From Amycolatopsis japonica (lineage in GTDB: Bacteria > Actinomycetota > Actinomycetes > Mycobacteriales > Pseudonocardiaceae), in contig NZ_CP008953.1 of assembly GCF_000732925.1 (NCBI RefSeq), positions 1,798,001-1,862,000 on the forward strand: 64,000 bases of DNA. The letters are read 5' to 3'. The first letter of the stretch is position 1, and each line of letters begins with the position of its first letter. Positions 26,216 to 34,377 of the stretch are shown one piece after another. Below the pieces are notes generated by a model. That model did no database searches. It was not told the origin of the DNA and saw nothing but the letters and a program-made list of their open reading frames with translations. Position numbers and translations under genes: made by a program.

Positions 26216-27405
26216 CCGAGACCATCGCGTACTTCTGTTGCGTGGTGGCCTTCGCGGGTTTCGGTTACAAGCTGATCCAGGCCCGGCACACCCAGCCTCG
26301 GCGGCGGATGTGGTTCCTCAGCGCCTTCGGCATGTGCATCGCGGGCGGCATCATGCTGCTCACTCCGGCCATGGAGAACGCCGTCGGTGTCGAAGAACCC
26401 ATCGGCAGCCTCCTGAATCTCGCGGCCGATCTGCTCAAGATCGGCGCGATGGCCTTCGCGGTCGCGTTCGCGCATTCGCTGAAACTGGGGGAGGGCAAGC
26501 GGATCGGCCGGCACGCGCTGCTGTCCTGGGCCGTCGTGGCCGCCGAGATCGCGCTCTTCTTCCTCTCCGGCAGTTATCGCGTCGGCGAGCACACCGCCGC
26601 CGGACCGGGCGGGCTCGGCTGGTTCGTCGCGTACAACGTTCTTTTCCTCGTCTACGGTCTGATCAGCCTGCTGACGTTCTCGATCGTCTTCGCCCGCTTC
26701 GCGCGGCATGCCGACCCCGGGCCGCTTCGCACGGGGCTGTGGCTGCTCGTCGGCGGCGGGGTTTCCGCGCTGGGCTGGACTTTCTGGGACGTCGACGACA
26801 TCTACATCCTCGCCACCACGGGCGCGGTCGACGCCGGCGAGGACACGCTCTCGGCGATCCTGGCGGCGCTGAGCGTCGGGCTCGCCGGGGCGGGCGCGAC
26901 GCTCAGCGTGTGGGGGCCCGCGCTGGCCACTCCGTTCCGGCTGCTCGGCACGTACCGGACGTACCGGCGGATCGAACCGTTGTGGGCCGCCTTGCGCGAA
27001 GCCGTCCCGGGCATCGCACTGGACCCGGGCCCCGGTATGCCGGGTGGCGTGGAATTCGCCTTGTACCGCAGGGTCATCGAGATCCGGGACGGCCATCTCG
27101 CACTGCGGCCCTACTTCGATCCGGACCTCCCGCCGGTCGCCGAGGCCGAAGCACGCAAGGCGAAGATCCCCGAAGCCCGCGTGGCCGCGACGGTCGAGGC
27201 CGCGACCTTGGCCGCCGCGCTCGTCGCCTCCGAGGCAGGCCGCCGGTACGCCCCCGACGACGTTCCGGCGACCTACCTCGACGAGCCGGACATCGCCACC
27301 GAAGCGGCGTGGCTGGTGGAGGTCACCCGCGAGTTCCGCCTCCAAGCACGCGAGTTCCGTGCCCAAACACGCGAGTTCCGCCGGACGGCTAGACGATCGC
27401 GGTGA
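26212..27405 (+). CDS. MAB_1171c-like multi-pass membrane protein, gene 3 of the module
   Basis: 397 residues; GTG start within a GTGA overlap. Seven hydrophobic segments (about residues 5-20, 35-55, 65-85, 100-117, 135-160, 178-195, 215-240) are followed by a cytosolic domain of about 150 residues (from FRLLGTYRTYRRIEPLWAAL). This matches the actinobacterial 'MAB_1171c family putative transporter' proteins, whose function is unknown. The last about 26 residues are tandem REFRxQx heptads encoded by a 21-bp repeat also found in noncoding DNA at 36910-36962. Its end overlaps the convergent DoxX-like gene by 17 bases. Confidence 0.78.
   Translation: MTETIAYFCCVVAFAGFGYKLIQARHTQPRRRMWFLSAFGMCIAGGIMLLTPAMENAVGVEEPIGSLLNLAADLLKIGAMAFAVAFAHSLKLGEGKRIGRHALLSWAVVAAEIALFFLSGSYRVGEHTAAGPGGLGWFVAYNVLFLVYGLISLLTFSIVFARFARHADPGPLRTGLWLLVGGGVSALGWTFWDVDDIYILATTGAVDAGEDTLSAILAALSVGLAGAGATLSVWGPALATPFRLLGTYRTYRRIEPLWAALREAVPGIALDPGPGMPGGVEFALYRRVIEIRDGHLALRPYFDPDLPPVAEAEARKAKIPEARVAATVEAATLAAALVASEAGRRYAPDDVPATYLDEPDIATEAAWLVEVTREFRLQAREFRAQTREFRRTARRSR
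27329..27385. repeat. 21-bp tandem repeat inside the 3' end of the membrane-protein gene
   Basis: Units start at 27329, 27350 and 27371 with GCGAGTTCCG. The first full unit differs by one base from a unit on the minus strand of 36910-36962. Because the period is 21, it stays in frame and encodes heptads REFRLQA, REFRAQT, REFRRTA. Confidence 0.75.
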
Positions 27406-27736
27406 CGGCGGCCGCCGCCGCGACCAGCGCGAGCCAGACCGGAGGGGCGACGTCCTTGATCCCGTCGCCCGCCCGCGCGTGGGAGATCGCCGCCCCGATC
27501 AGCAACGCCACCAGGCCGATCGCCGCGGCGATCCCGAGTGGTGGCCAGAAGAATCCGGCCGCCAGGCCCGCCGCCCCGGCGATCTCCAGCGCTCCGATCC
27601 CCTGGATCCCCCGGACCGAGAAGCCGAGCCTCTCGGTCCGGGAGACCAACGCCGGCTGACGCAGGACCTTCGCCACCCCCAGTACGGCGAAGATCGCGAT
27701 CAGCATCACCGACAGCACCACATGAGCCACGGCCAT
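27389..27736 (-). CDS. DoxX-like small membrane protein
   Basis: 115 residues with four transmembrane helices (about 5-22, 45-62, 67-84, 97-113) and the DoxX-family pattern with GVAKVL and the GIGALEIAGAAGL segment. Such proteins are often linked to quinone or thiol redox systems, but the function of this member is unknown. It begins 28 bases after the ABC membrane gene on the same strand and converges on the MAB_1171c-like gene with a 17-base overlap of coding ends. Confidence 0.75.
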   Translation of the reverse strand: MAVAHVVLSVMLIAIFAVLGVAKVLRQPALVSRTERLGFSVRGIQGIGALEIAGAAGLAAGFFWPPLGIAAAIGLVALLIGAAISHARAGDGIKDVAPPVWLALVAAAAAVTAIV

Positions 27737-27764
27737 AACGGAACTCCTTGGTGTGGAAGGAATC

Positions 27765-28454
27765 TCAGACGGTGACGCGGCGCATCGTGGCGAACCCGCC
27801 CGCCCCGGCGAGGCAGACCATCAGGGCGAGCACCCCGGTCATCCCGCCGACGGTCAACGTGCTGAAGAACTCTCCGAGCTTCGGCCAGGAGTCGGTCCAG
27901 CTGAGCAGCAGCACCCCGCCCAGCAGCACCAGGACCTGCGCCGCGCCGAACAGGACGACACCCACCACCGCGGCGCGCCGGTAGATCAGGCCGTACCACA
28001 TGCCGTAGACGAACATCAGCAACAGGAACACGAACGACGTGAGCAGCGTCAGGTACCAGGGACCGTCGAGCAACCAGGGAACGCGGAAGTAGTTGAGACC
28101 GAGCCCCCAGCCTCCGGTCGCGTCTTCGATCACCTGGAACACGGTGACCCCCACCGCGTACACGGCGGAGAGCCCGGCGACCAGCAGGATCGTGCCGAGG
28201 TAGTAAGACCGCCTCGACACACCGAGCGCGAGCCCGAATGGGAGCGATTTCGTCATGCTCAGTGCCCCGCAGACGAGCATGAACACGAACAGCGTGAACA
28301 GGCCGCCGGAGTAGTTCTCCTCGGGTGTTTCGGGAATCAGCGAGAAGATCGCGAGATTCACCCCGAAGGCGAAGAACGTGACGCCGACCGGGAGGACGAC
28401 GTACTGGAGCCGGTCCACCAGGTGGTAGCGCGCGACGTTGACCAGGGTGTTCAT
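27765..28454 (-). CDS. ABC transporter membrane subunit
   Basis: 229 residues from ATG 28454, overlapping the ATPase stop by four bases; the frame extends further right only as an out-of-frame shadow of the ATPase gene. Six hydrophobic segments (about 18-38, 48-64, 80-103, 125-150, 155-180, 190-215). It has no family motif I can name, but position after the ATPase and GntR genes makes it the membrane half of an exporter of the YtrBCD/drug-export type. Confidence 0.75.
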   Translation of the reverse strand: MNTLVNVARYHLVDRLQYVVLPVGVTFFAFGVNLAIFSLIPETPEENYSGGLFTLFVFMLVCGALSMTKSLPFGLALGVSRRSYYLGTILLVAGLSAVYAVGVTVFQVIEDATGGWGLGLNYFRVPWLLDGPWYLTLLTSFVFLLLMFVYGMWYGLIYRRAAVVGVVLFGAAQVLVLLGGVLLLSWTDSWPKLGEFFSTLTVGGMTGVLALMVCLAGAGGFATMRRVTV

Positions 28455-29338
28455 GCGGACGCCTCCTCTGCGGTCTGTCCGTTGGAGGTGTGCACCATCA
28501 ACTGCTGCAAGGAAAGCGGCTCCAGCTTGAGATGCAGGGCCTTCGCCTTCGCCTTGTCGGCGGGGCCGAGCGCGTCGGCGACGGTGACCGAAGCGCGCGA
28601 CCCGATCCTGCGGCGGTGCAGCACCCGGCGGCCGGCGACGAAGTCGTCCACCGCGAGGGAGGGGCCGGAAACCGTGACGGCAGTGCCGCGCAGTTCGTCG
28701 GCGGGCGCGTCGAGGACGACGCGGCCCTTGTCGATCATCACCACGTGCTCCAGCAGGTCGGCGACCTCGTCGATCAGGTGTGTGGAAAGCAGGATCGTGC
28801 GGGGATGGGCCGAATAGTCGTCGAGCAACCGGTCGTAGAACAGTTGGCGTGCGACGGCGTCGAGTCCCGCGTACGGCTCGTCGAGCAGCGTGAGTTCCGC
28901 CCGGGCCGCGAGCCCGATCGTGATCGACAGCGCCGAACGCATCCCTCGCGAGAGTTTCTTGATCGGGCGTTTCGTCGGCAGATCGAAGTCGCGGAGCAGG
29001 TCTTCGGCCAGTTCCGCGTCCCAGTTCGGGTAGAACCACGACGCCGCCGAAAGGGCGTGCCGCACCTTGAAGTCCGGGAACTGCTGGTCTTCGCGGACGA
29101 GCACCAGGCGCCGCAGCACCCGCTCGTTCTCGACCGGGGTCTCGCCGAACACACGGACCGAGCCCGCGCTGGCGAACTCCTGCGCGGTCACGATCCGCAG
29201 GAAGGTGCTCTTGCCCGCACCGTTGCGGCCCAGCAGGCCGGTGATCTTTCCTTCTCCGATGTCGACCGAGACATCGCCGAGCGCGAGATGGTCGCCGTAG
29301 CGCCGGGTCAGGCCGGTGGTCGAAATGGTCGGCGTCAT
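28451..29338 (-). CDS. ABC transporter ATP-binding protein
   Basis: 295 residues from ATG 29338 (MTPTISTTGLTRRYG), overlapping the GntR stop by four bases. Walker A GRNGAGKST (about 37-45), Q-loop near REDQQFPDF, signature LSRGMRSAL (LSxG type, about 130-138) and Walker B LTLLDEPYAGLD (about 152-163), then H-loop LLSTHLID. The C-terminal about 80 residues are a variable extension. Together with the neighbouring membrane protein and a YtrA-type regulator it forms a typical exporter operon responding to envelope stress or antibiotics. Confidence 0.88.
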   Translation of the reverse strand: MTPTISTTGLTRRYGDHLALGDVSVDIGEGKITGLLGRNGAGKSTFLRIVTAQEFASAGSVRVFGETPVENERVLRRLVLVREDQQFPDFKVRHALSAASWFYPNWDAELAEDLLRDFDLPTKRPIKKLSRGMRSALSITIGLAARAELTLLDEPYAGLDAVARQLFYDRLLDDYSAHPRTILLSTHLIDEVADLLEHVVMIDKGRVVLDAPADELRGTAVTVSGPSLAVDDFVAGRRVLHRRRIGSRASVTVADALGPADKAKAKALHLKLEPLSLQQLMVHTSNGQTAEEASA

Positions 29339-29712
29339 GCGGCGGGTCCTCCGTTCCGGTGTCCGTTCCCGCGGATGAGCGAGATCAAGGTTTCGTCGTC
29401 GATGCCGAGGCGCTTCGCTTCGATGAGCATCGGGTCGAGGTACTGCTCGGCGAACCGCTGCCGCCGGTCGGTGAGCAGTTTCTGCCGCGCGCCGGCGGCG
29501 ACGAACATGCCGATACCCCGTCGCTTTTCGAGCAGGCCGTCGTCGGCCAGCACGTTGATCCCCTTGGCCGCCGTCGCCGGATTGATCCGGTAGAAGGCGG
29601 CGAGTTCGTTGGTTGACGGCACGCGTTCCCCCTCGGCCAGGCTTCCCTCGGCGATGTCGTCGGCGATCTGTTCGGCGATCTGCACGAACAGGGGTGTTCC
29701 TTCGTCGAGCAC
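29335..29712 (-). CDS. GntR-family (YtrA subfamily) regulator
   Basis: 125 residues from GTG 29712, after GGAGG; the open frame extends upstream to 29823 but has no ribosome site there and covers the operator. The winged HTH (about 10-75: PLFVQIAEQIADDI, ERVPSTNELAAFYRINPATAAKGINVL, cut here) and short C-terminal part define the YtrA subgroup that typically precedes an ABC exporter. It probably represses its own operon by binding the dyad at 29755-29790. Confidence 0.88.
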   Translation of the reverse strand: MLDEGTPLFVQIAEQIADDIAEGSLAEGERVPSTNELAAFYRINPATAAKGINVLADDGLLEKRRGIGMFVAAGARQKLLTDRRQRFAEQYLDPMLIEAKRLGIDDETLISLIRGNGHRNGGPAA

Positions 29713-29754
29713 GACACCTCCGTCCCCAGTCTTCGAGCACCCTCTCGGGGTGCG

Positions 29755-29790
29755 GTGGTTCATTACTGGACTAAGTAACCCATGAACCAC
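29755..29790. promoter_or_regulatory. Dyad GTGGTTCAT ... ATGAACCAC, likely GntR operator
   Basis: Nine-base perfect arms separated by 18 bases, the spacer itself holding TACT ... AGTA. It lies 43 bases upstream of the GntR start and 87 bases upstream of the divergent PadR gene, so either or both could be regulated. Confidence 0.5.
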
Positions 29791-29876
29791 CCCTTCGGCG
29801 CAAGTGGCTTCCGCCGTGCGCACTACTGTGCAATGCGTGGTACCTTCTGTTGCGTAAGACTGGGAGGGACGCGACT

Positions 29877-30200
29877 GTGGAGATCAGTCAGCTACTCAAA
29901 GGCGTGCTGGACCTCGCCGTTCTCGCGGTGCTTCGCGGAGAGGACGGCTACGGCTACGACGTGCTCCGAAGACTCCGTATCGCGGGGTTGCAGGAAGTGG
30001 GCGACGCTTCGGTGTACGGGACGCTTCGGCGGCTGTACAAGGCAGGCCTGCTGACGTCCTATGTGGTGCCGAGTGAGGAAGGCCCGCACCGCAAGTACTA
30101 CAGCCTCAACGAGCCGGGTCGTCAGCGCCTCGAAGAGTCGGGGCAGACCTGGCGGACTTTCGCCACGACAATGAACAGCCTGTTGGGAGAGGCAGCATGA
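29877..30200 (+). CDS. PadR-family regulator
   Basis: 107 residues from GTG 29877, seven bases after GGGAGGG. The PadR N-terminal HTH is clear: LLKGVLDLAVLAVLRGEDGYGYDVLRRL (cut here), then ASVYGTLRRLYKAGLL and RKYYSLNEPG. It overlaps the HAAS membrane-protein gene by four bases; PadR/HAAS pairs are common, and the regulator usually represses the pair. Confidence 0.92.
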   Translation: MEISQLLKGVLDLAVLAVLRGEDGYGYDVLRRLRIAGLQEVGDASVYGTLRRLYKAGLLTSYVVPSEEGPHRKYYSLNEPGRQRLEESGQTWRTFATTMNSLLGEAA

Positions 30201-31441
30201 GCACGCAGAATCCGACCGCCGTGCGGGTGTATCTGGCGAGGGTCAGGAGCGCGCTCGCCGACCTGCCCGAGAGCGAAGTCGAGGAGATCCTCGAAGACGT
30301 CCGGCCGCATCTCGCCGAGATGGAGGCGGAACTGGGGGAGAACCCCAAGGTCGACGCCTTGATCGAGCGGTTGGGGAGCCCGGAAGGCTATGCCGCCGAA
30401 TTGCGGGCGTCCGGCGGCTATCCGCCGCGTCCGCCCGACGCGGGCGGCAAGACCACCGTGCTGAAGGTCAAGACCGGGATCGGCGGGGCGCGGTTCGCGT
30501 TCTGGGGCTTGGTGTTCTCAGTCGGCGGCTTCGCGTTGTTCGGTTTCGCGGCCGCGGTGTGGGTGCGGGTGGAACCGTTGCTGGGCCTGCTTTTCGTCGC
30601 GCCCGTGCTCGCGATCAGCGTCGCCTACGTGGTGCGGAAGGGGGTCGCCCCGATCGTCGAGCTGCCCGAGGTGGTCAAGCTCCGCGAGATCGCGACGTCG
30701 TTCCAGAACAACCGGAACAGCAAGGGGGTCAACTACTTCCGCACACTCAAGCCGGCGTGGTGGGTGCTGTGCGCGGCGGTGCTGGTCATCTTCGGCCTGC
30801 TGCTCGTGCTGCGCGACACCGAGGCCGTGCTGTTGCTGCCGCTGATGCTGCTGGCCGCCGTCGCGGTGGTCTGGGCGGGGCCGAAGCTGAAGACCGACCG
30901 GCGGCTGCTGTGGCTGGCCGTGCCGATCTCGGCGTTCGTCATCGGCAGCATGCTCGGCGGGGCGGGCGCGGCGGTCGATCTGATCGCGAAGCGGTCCTAT
31001 GGCGGCGGTTCCTACAACAGCCCCTATGGGCCGAGCTACAACGACAGCTACGGGAACCCGCAGCTGACGTACGGCAGCCAGGACGTGGAGAACATCTACG
31101 CGTTCGACGCCGAAGGCAAACCGCTGACCGAGATCTACCTCTACGACGAGAACGGCCGCCCGCTCAGCACGACCCGGTACGCCTGCGAGCAGAGCACGGG
31201 CGAGAAGCGGAAGATCGGCGACGACAACCGCTATCCGCGGCCGCGGCTCGAGCGGGGAGTCCGGGACAACGACGGAAACCTCAACGGCTACAACGGTTAC
31301 CGCAGCTACTGTCTGGAAAGGACGGACGTGCCGTTCAGCGCGGCGATCCCGAAGATCACCCCGGCGCCGCCTTCCACGACCGCCCAGGCGCCGCCGTCTT
31401 CCCCGGCGCCGCCGTCGAACTCCACCCAGCCGACGCGCTAG
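30197..31441 (+). CDS. HAAS-domain membrane protein
   Basis: 414 residues, ATG inside an ATGA overlap with the PadR gene. An N-terminal HAAS (DUF1700-like) helical domain (about 8-75: LARVRSALADLPESEVEEILEDVRPH, cut here as DLPESEVEEILEDV) is followed by five to six transmembrane helices (about 100-265), a Gly/Tyr/Ser/Asn-rich linker (about 272-300), a soluble domain with two Cys (ACEQ, YCLER), and a Pro/Ser/Thr-rich tail. HAAS proteins are thought to be controlled by the PadR protein encoded next door; their role is poorly known. Confidence 0.8.
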   Translation: MSTQNPTAVRVYLARVRSALADLPESEVEEILEDVRPHLAEMEAELGENPKVDALIERLGSPEGYAAELRASGGYPPRPPDAGGKTTVLKVKTGIGGARFAFWGLVFSVGGFALFGFAAAVWVRVEPLLGLLFVAPVLAISVAYVVRKGVAPIVELPEVVKLREIATSFQNNRNSKGVNYFRTLKPAWWVLCAAVLVIFGLLLVLRDTEAVLLLPLMLLAAVAVVWAGPKLKTDRRLLWLAVPISAFVIGSMLGGAGAAVDLIAKRSYGGGSYNSPYGPSYNDSYGNPQLTYGSQDVENIYAFDAEGKPLTEIYLYDENGRPLSTTRYACEQSTGEKRKIGDDNRYPRPRLERGVRDNDGNLNGYNGYRSYCLERTDVPFSAAIPKITPAPPSTTAQAPPSSPAPPSNSTQPTR

Positions 31442-31450
31442 GTGGCCCGG

Positions 31451-31480
31451 GTGGAGGCGGACGTCGGGGGCCGCCTCCAT
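31451..31480. terminator. Hairpin GGAGGCGG / CCGCCTCC after the HAAS gene
   Basis: A short stem with a ten-base loop just past the stop at 31441, followed by the larger palindrome at 31482. Confidence 0.4.
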
Positions 31481-31481
31481 C

Positions 31482-31546
31482 CGCGCTTCGTCCTCTGGAT
31501 GCGGTGGTTCGCGATGCCAACGATCGCATTCAGAGGACGAAACGCG
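31482..31546. terminator. 'TCCTCTGAATGCGGT' palindrome, copy 2, between convergent genes
   Basis: Arms CGCGCTTCGTCCTCTGGATG and complement with an imperfect centre. It lies between the HAAS gene and the convergent stress-protein gene, fitting a bidirectional terminator. Confidence 0.6.
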
Positions 31547-31565
31547 GCGCCTCGTGGGGTGAGGC

Positions 31566-32090
31566 TCAGTGGTTGAACGCGCTCCTGGCGGCCAGGTCGG
31601 CCAGCAGGGCGCGGCCCTTCTCGGCGTTGCGCGGCTGGGCCAGGACGTCGTAACGCCGGGCGACCAGCTGGCTCTGCGAGATGAACCCTCGCTTGTTCTT
31701 CGACGACGCGTACCCCAGCGCGCCGAACAGCAGGTTGAACCCGATACCGCCGACCAGGCCGACGATGATCGGCACCAGCCCGGCGCCCGGGTTCAGCAGG
31801 CTCAGCACGAGTCCGAGGAACACACCGAACATCGCGCCGGACAGCGCCGAGCTGGTCAGCACCTTGCTCCAGCCCATGCGTCCGGCGATGCGCTCCACCA
31901 GGATCGGCTCGACACCGACGATCGTGACGTCCGTGATCGGGAAGTCCGTTCCCGCGAGGTGGTCGACGGCACGCTGCGCTTCGGAGTAGGACTCGTAGGA
32001 GCCGATCGGCCACCCGCTGGGCAGCGTCGGGAGCTGAGCCCGCCCCTGGGGCTCGGTGAACGTGGTCTGCTGCGTGAATGCCTGTGTCAT
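31566..32090 (-). CDS. General stress protein 17M-like membrane-associated protein
   Basis: 174 residues. An N-terminal domain of the GSP17M type (about 25-70: WPIGSYESYSEAQRAVDHLA, FPITDVTIVG) is followed by two hydrophobic Gly-rich segments (about 80-130), a pattern common in actinobacterial stress proteins. The function is unknown; homologues are often osmotic- or sigmaB-type stress induced. Confidence 0.82.
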   Translation of the reverse strand: MTQAFTQQTTFTEPQGRAQLPTLPSGWPIGSYESYSEAQRAVDHLAGTDFPITDVTIVGVEPILVERIAGRMGWSKVLTSSALSGAMFGVFLGLVLSLLNPGAGLVPIIVGLVGGIGFNLLFGALGYASSKNKRGFISQSQLVARRYDVLAQPRNAEKGRALLADLAARSAFNH

Positions 32091-32251
32091 TCCTTCTCAC
32101 CTCTCTTGATCCGTACAACGTCCCGGATGCGCGGATCTCCTCCCGGTGCGGCGGGATTCACAGCATCTTCTCAGCCGGGCATCACAGACAATCCGCCCAG
32201 GGATCAACTACGGTGAGCAATGGATAGCGAACTAGACCATTGACCGAGTTG

Positions 32252-32272
32252 ACCGGGTCGGGTCGACCCGGT
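32252..32272. promoter_or_regulatory. Inverted repeat ACCGGGTCG-GGT-CGACCCGGT upstream of the glutamine-synthetase-like gene
   Basis: A perfect 9-3-9 dyad 47 bases before the ATG at 32319, well placed for an operator. TTGACCG occurs twice just upstream (32240-32260 region). Confidence 0.45.
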
Positions 32273-32318
32273 AGGAAGAAGCCGCAAAGGTACCGCTTCG
32301 AACCTTTAGGTGAGGCTG

Positions 32319-33683
32319 ATGGCGAACAGGCGCGGCATGCTCACGCTGGATCGGCTCCGGGAACTGGTCGAGGACGGCACCGTCGACACGGTGCTGGTGG
32401 CGATCACCGACATGCAGGGCAGGCTGCAGGGCAAACGCTGCGCCGCCGAGTACTTCCTCAACGAGGTCGTCGAGCACGCCACCGAAGCGTGCAACTACCT
32501 CCTCGCCGTCGACGTGGACATGAACACCGTCGACGGCTACGCGATGTCGTCCTGGGAGACCGGCTACGGCGACTTCGTCATGCGCCCGGACTTCGACACG
32601 CTGCGCCTGCTTCCGTGGCAGGAGGGCACCGCGCTGGTCCTCGCCGACCTCGAACGGGTGCAGGGCGGCGCGGTGGCCCCCTCGCCCCGCCAGATCCTGC
32701 GCGGCCAGCTCGACAGGCTCGCCGAGCGCGGTCTCGCCGCCTACGTCGGCACCGAGCTGGAGTTCATCGTCTTCGACGACACCTTCGAATCGGCCTGGGA
32801 CAAGCGCTATCAGGACCTTCGCCCGGCCAACCAGTACAACGTCGACTACTCGATGCTCGGCACCGCCCGGATCGAACCGCTGCTGCGCCGTATCCGCAAC
32901 GACATGGGCGGAGCGGGGCTGTACGTCGAGTCCGCCAAGGGCGAATGCAATCCGGGCCAGCACGAGATCGCGTTCCGCTACGCCGACGCGCTGACCACCT
33001 GCGACAACCACAGCGTCTACAAGACCGGGTCCAAGGAGATCGCCGCGCAGGAAGGCAAAAGCCTCACGTTCATGGCGAAGTACAACGAACGCGAGGGCAA
33101 CTCCTGTCACATCCACATCAGCTTGCGCTCGGCCGCGGGCGAGCCCGTCCTGGCAGGTGACGGTCCTGGCGGATTCTCGCCGCTGATGGAGCATTTCCTC
33201 GCCGGTCAGCTGGCCGGACTGCGTGAGCTGACCTACTTCTTCGCGCCGAACATCAACTCCTACAAGCGGTTCGTGCCCGGGAGCTTCGCACCGACGGCCG
33301 TCGCGTGGGGTACGGACAACCGCACGTGCGCGCTCCGCGTCGTCGGACACGGGGATTCGCTGCGCACGGAGAACCGCGTGCCCGGCGGCGACGTGAACCC
33401 GTACCTCGCGGTGGCCGCGCTGATCGCGGCGGGGCTGCACGGTATCGAGAACGAACTGGAGCTGGAGCCGGAGTTCCACGGCAACGCCTACGGTTCCGCC
33501 AAGCCGACCGTGCCGACCACGCTGCGGGACGCGGCGGCGCTGCTGGACGGGAGTGAACTCGCGAGGTCCGCGTTCGGGGACGAGGTCGTCGACCACTACC
33601 TGAACGCGGCGAAGGTCGAGCTCACCGCGTACGACGCCGCCGTCACCGACTGGGAGAGGATCCGTGGCTTCGAACGGCTCTGA
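32319..33683 (+). CDS. Glutamine-synthetase-like gamma-glutamyl-amine ligase (GlnA3/GlnA4/PuuA type)
   Basis: 454 residues from ATG 32319 (MANRRGML). It shows the catalytic fold: ELEFIVFDDTFESAW region, ESAKGECNPGQHEI (metal/Glu site), FMAKYNEREGNSCHIHIS and the RFVPGSFAPTAVAWG substrate loop. It lacks the adenylylation-type Tyr context of GlnA1 and groups by context with enzymes that glutamylate polyamines, ethanolamine or similar amines. The next three genes supply hydrolase, aldehyde dehydrogenase and SDR steps, so amine catabolism, not nitrogen assimilation, is the likely role. Confidence 0.87.
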   Translation: MANRRGMLTLDRLRELVEDGTVDTVLVAITDMQGRLQGKRCAAEYFLNEVVEHATEACNYLLAVDVDMNTVDGYAMSSWETGYGDFVMRPDFDTLRLLPWQEGTALVLADLERVQGGAVAPSPRQILRGQLDRLAERGLAAYVGTELEFIVFDDTFESAWDKRYQDLRPANQYNVDYSMLGTARIEPLLRRIRNDMGGAGLYVESAKGECNPGQHEIAFRYADALTTCDNHSVYKTGSKEIAAQEGKSLTFMAKYNEREGNSCHIHISLRSAAGEPVLAGDGPGGFSPLMEHFLAGQLAGLRELTYFFAPNINSYKRFVPGSFAPTAVAWGTDNRTCALRVVGHGDSLRTENRVPGGDVNPYLAVAALIAAGLHGIENELELEPEFHGNAYGSAKPTVPTTLRDAAALLDGSELARSAFGDEVVDHYLNAAKVELTAYDAAVTDWERIRGFERL

Positions 33684-34377
33684 ACCCCTGATCGGGCTGA
33701 CGTCCTATCTGGAGCCCGCGAAGTTCCTGGTGTGGGAGACCGAAGCGGCGCTGCTCCACCGGGTCTACGTCGACGGGATCGTCGCGGCGGGCGGGATCCC
33801 GGTCCTGCTGCCACCGGTGAGCGAGGCACACGATCGGCTGATCTCCGCCGTGGACGGTCTCGTGCTGGTCGGCGGCGCGGATGTCGACCCGGCACGTTAC
33901 GGCCAGGAGCAGCACGCGACGACGTACACGAGGCCGAACCGGGACGCGTTCGAGTTCGGCCTGCTGCGGTCCGCTTTGGACAGTGGGAAACCGGTGCTCG
34001 GCGTGTGCCGCGGGCTGCAGGTGCTCAGCGTCGCGCTGGGCGGCACGCTCGTCCAGCATCTGCCGGAGACGGTGGACAATGCGGATCACCAGCCCTCGCC
34101 GGGGATCTTCGGCACCACTACGGTGACGCTTGCCGAGGGCAGCCGCGTCGCGTCGATCCTCGGCGCCGAGACCAAGGTGCCGTGTTACCACCATCAGGCG
34201 ATCGACAAGCTCGGTGACGGGCTGGTCCCGGCCGGCTGGGCCGCCGACGGGACCATCGAGGCGGCCGAACTGCCCGGCGACGGGTTCGTACTCGGCGTCC
34301 AATGGCATCCCGAACAGAATCCCGACGACATCAGGCTTTTCGAAGCGCTGGTGAAAGCTGCGAAGGAGCGCGAATGA
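33664..34377 (+). CDS. Gamma-glutamyl-gamma-aminobutyrate hydrolase-like class I amidotransferase (PuuD type)
   Basis: 237 residues, GTG start overlapping the previous gene by 20 bases. Class I glutamine amidotransferase motifs: nucleophile in GVCRGLQVLSVALGG (about 113-127) and His/Glu in LGVQWHPEQN (about 213-222), plus VLVGGADVDP. It hydrolyses the gamma-glutamyl link to free glutamate and the oxidised amine product. Its position between the ligase and the aldehyde dehydrogenase matches the Puu logic. Confidence 0.9.
   Translation: MASNGSEPLIGLTSYLEPAKFLVWETEAALLHRVYVDGIVAAGGIPVLLPPVSEAHDRLISAVDGLVLVGGADVDPARYGQEQHATTYTRPNRDAFEFGLLRSALDSGKPVLGVCRGLQVLSVALGGTLVQHLPETVDNADHQPSPGIFGTTTVTLAEGSRVASILGAETKVPCYHHQAIDKLGDGLVPAGWAADGTIEAAELPGDGFVLGVQWHPEQNPDDIRLFEALVKAAKERE

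Noticed and set aside
32252..32272. The GC-rich dyad as a transcription terminator of the stress-protein gene
   Set aside because: The stress-protein gene is transcribed away from it (leftward), and the dyad sits directly upstream of the next operon's start.
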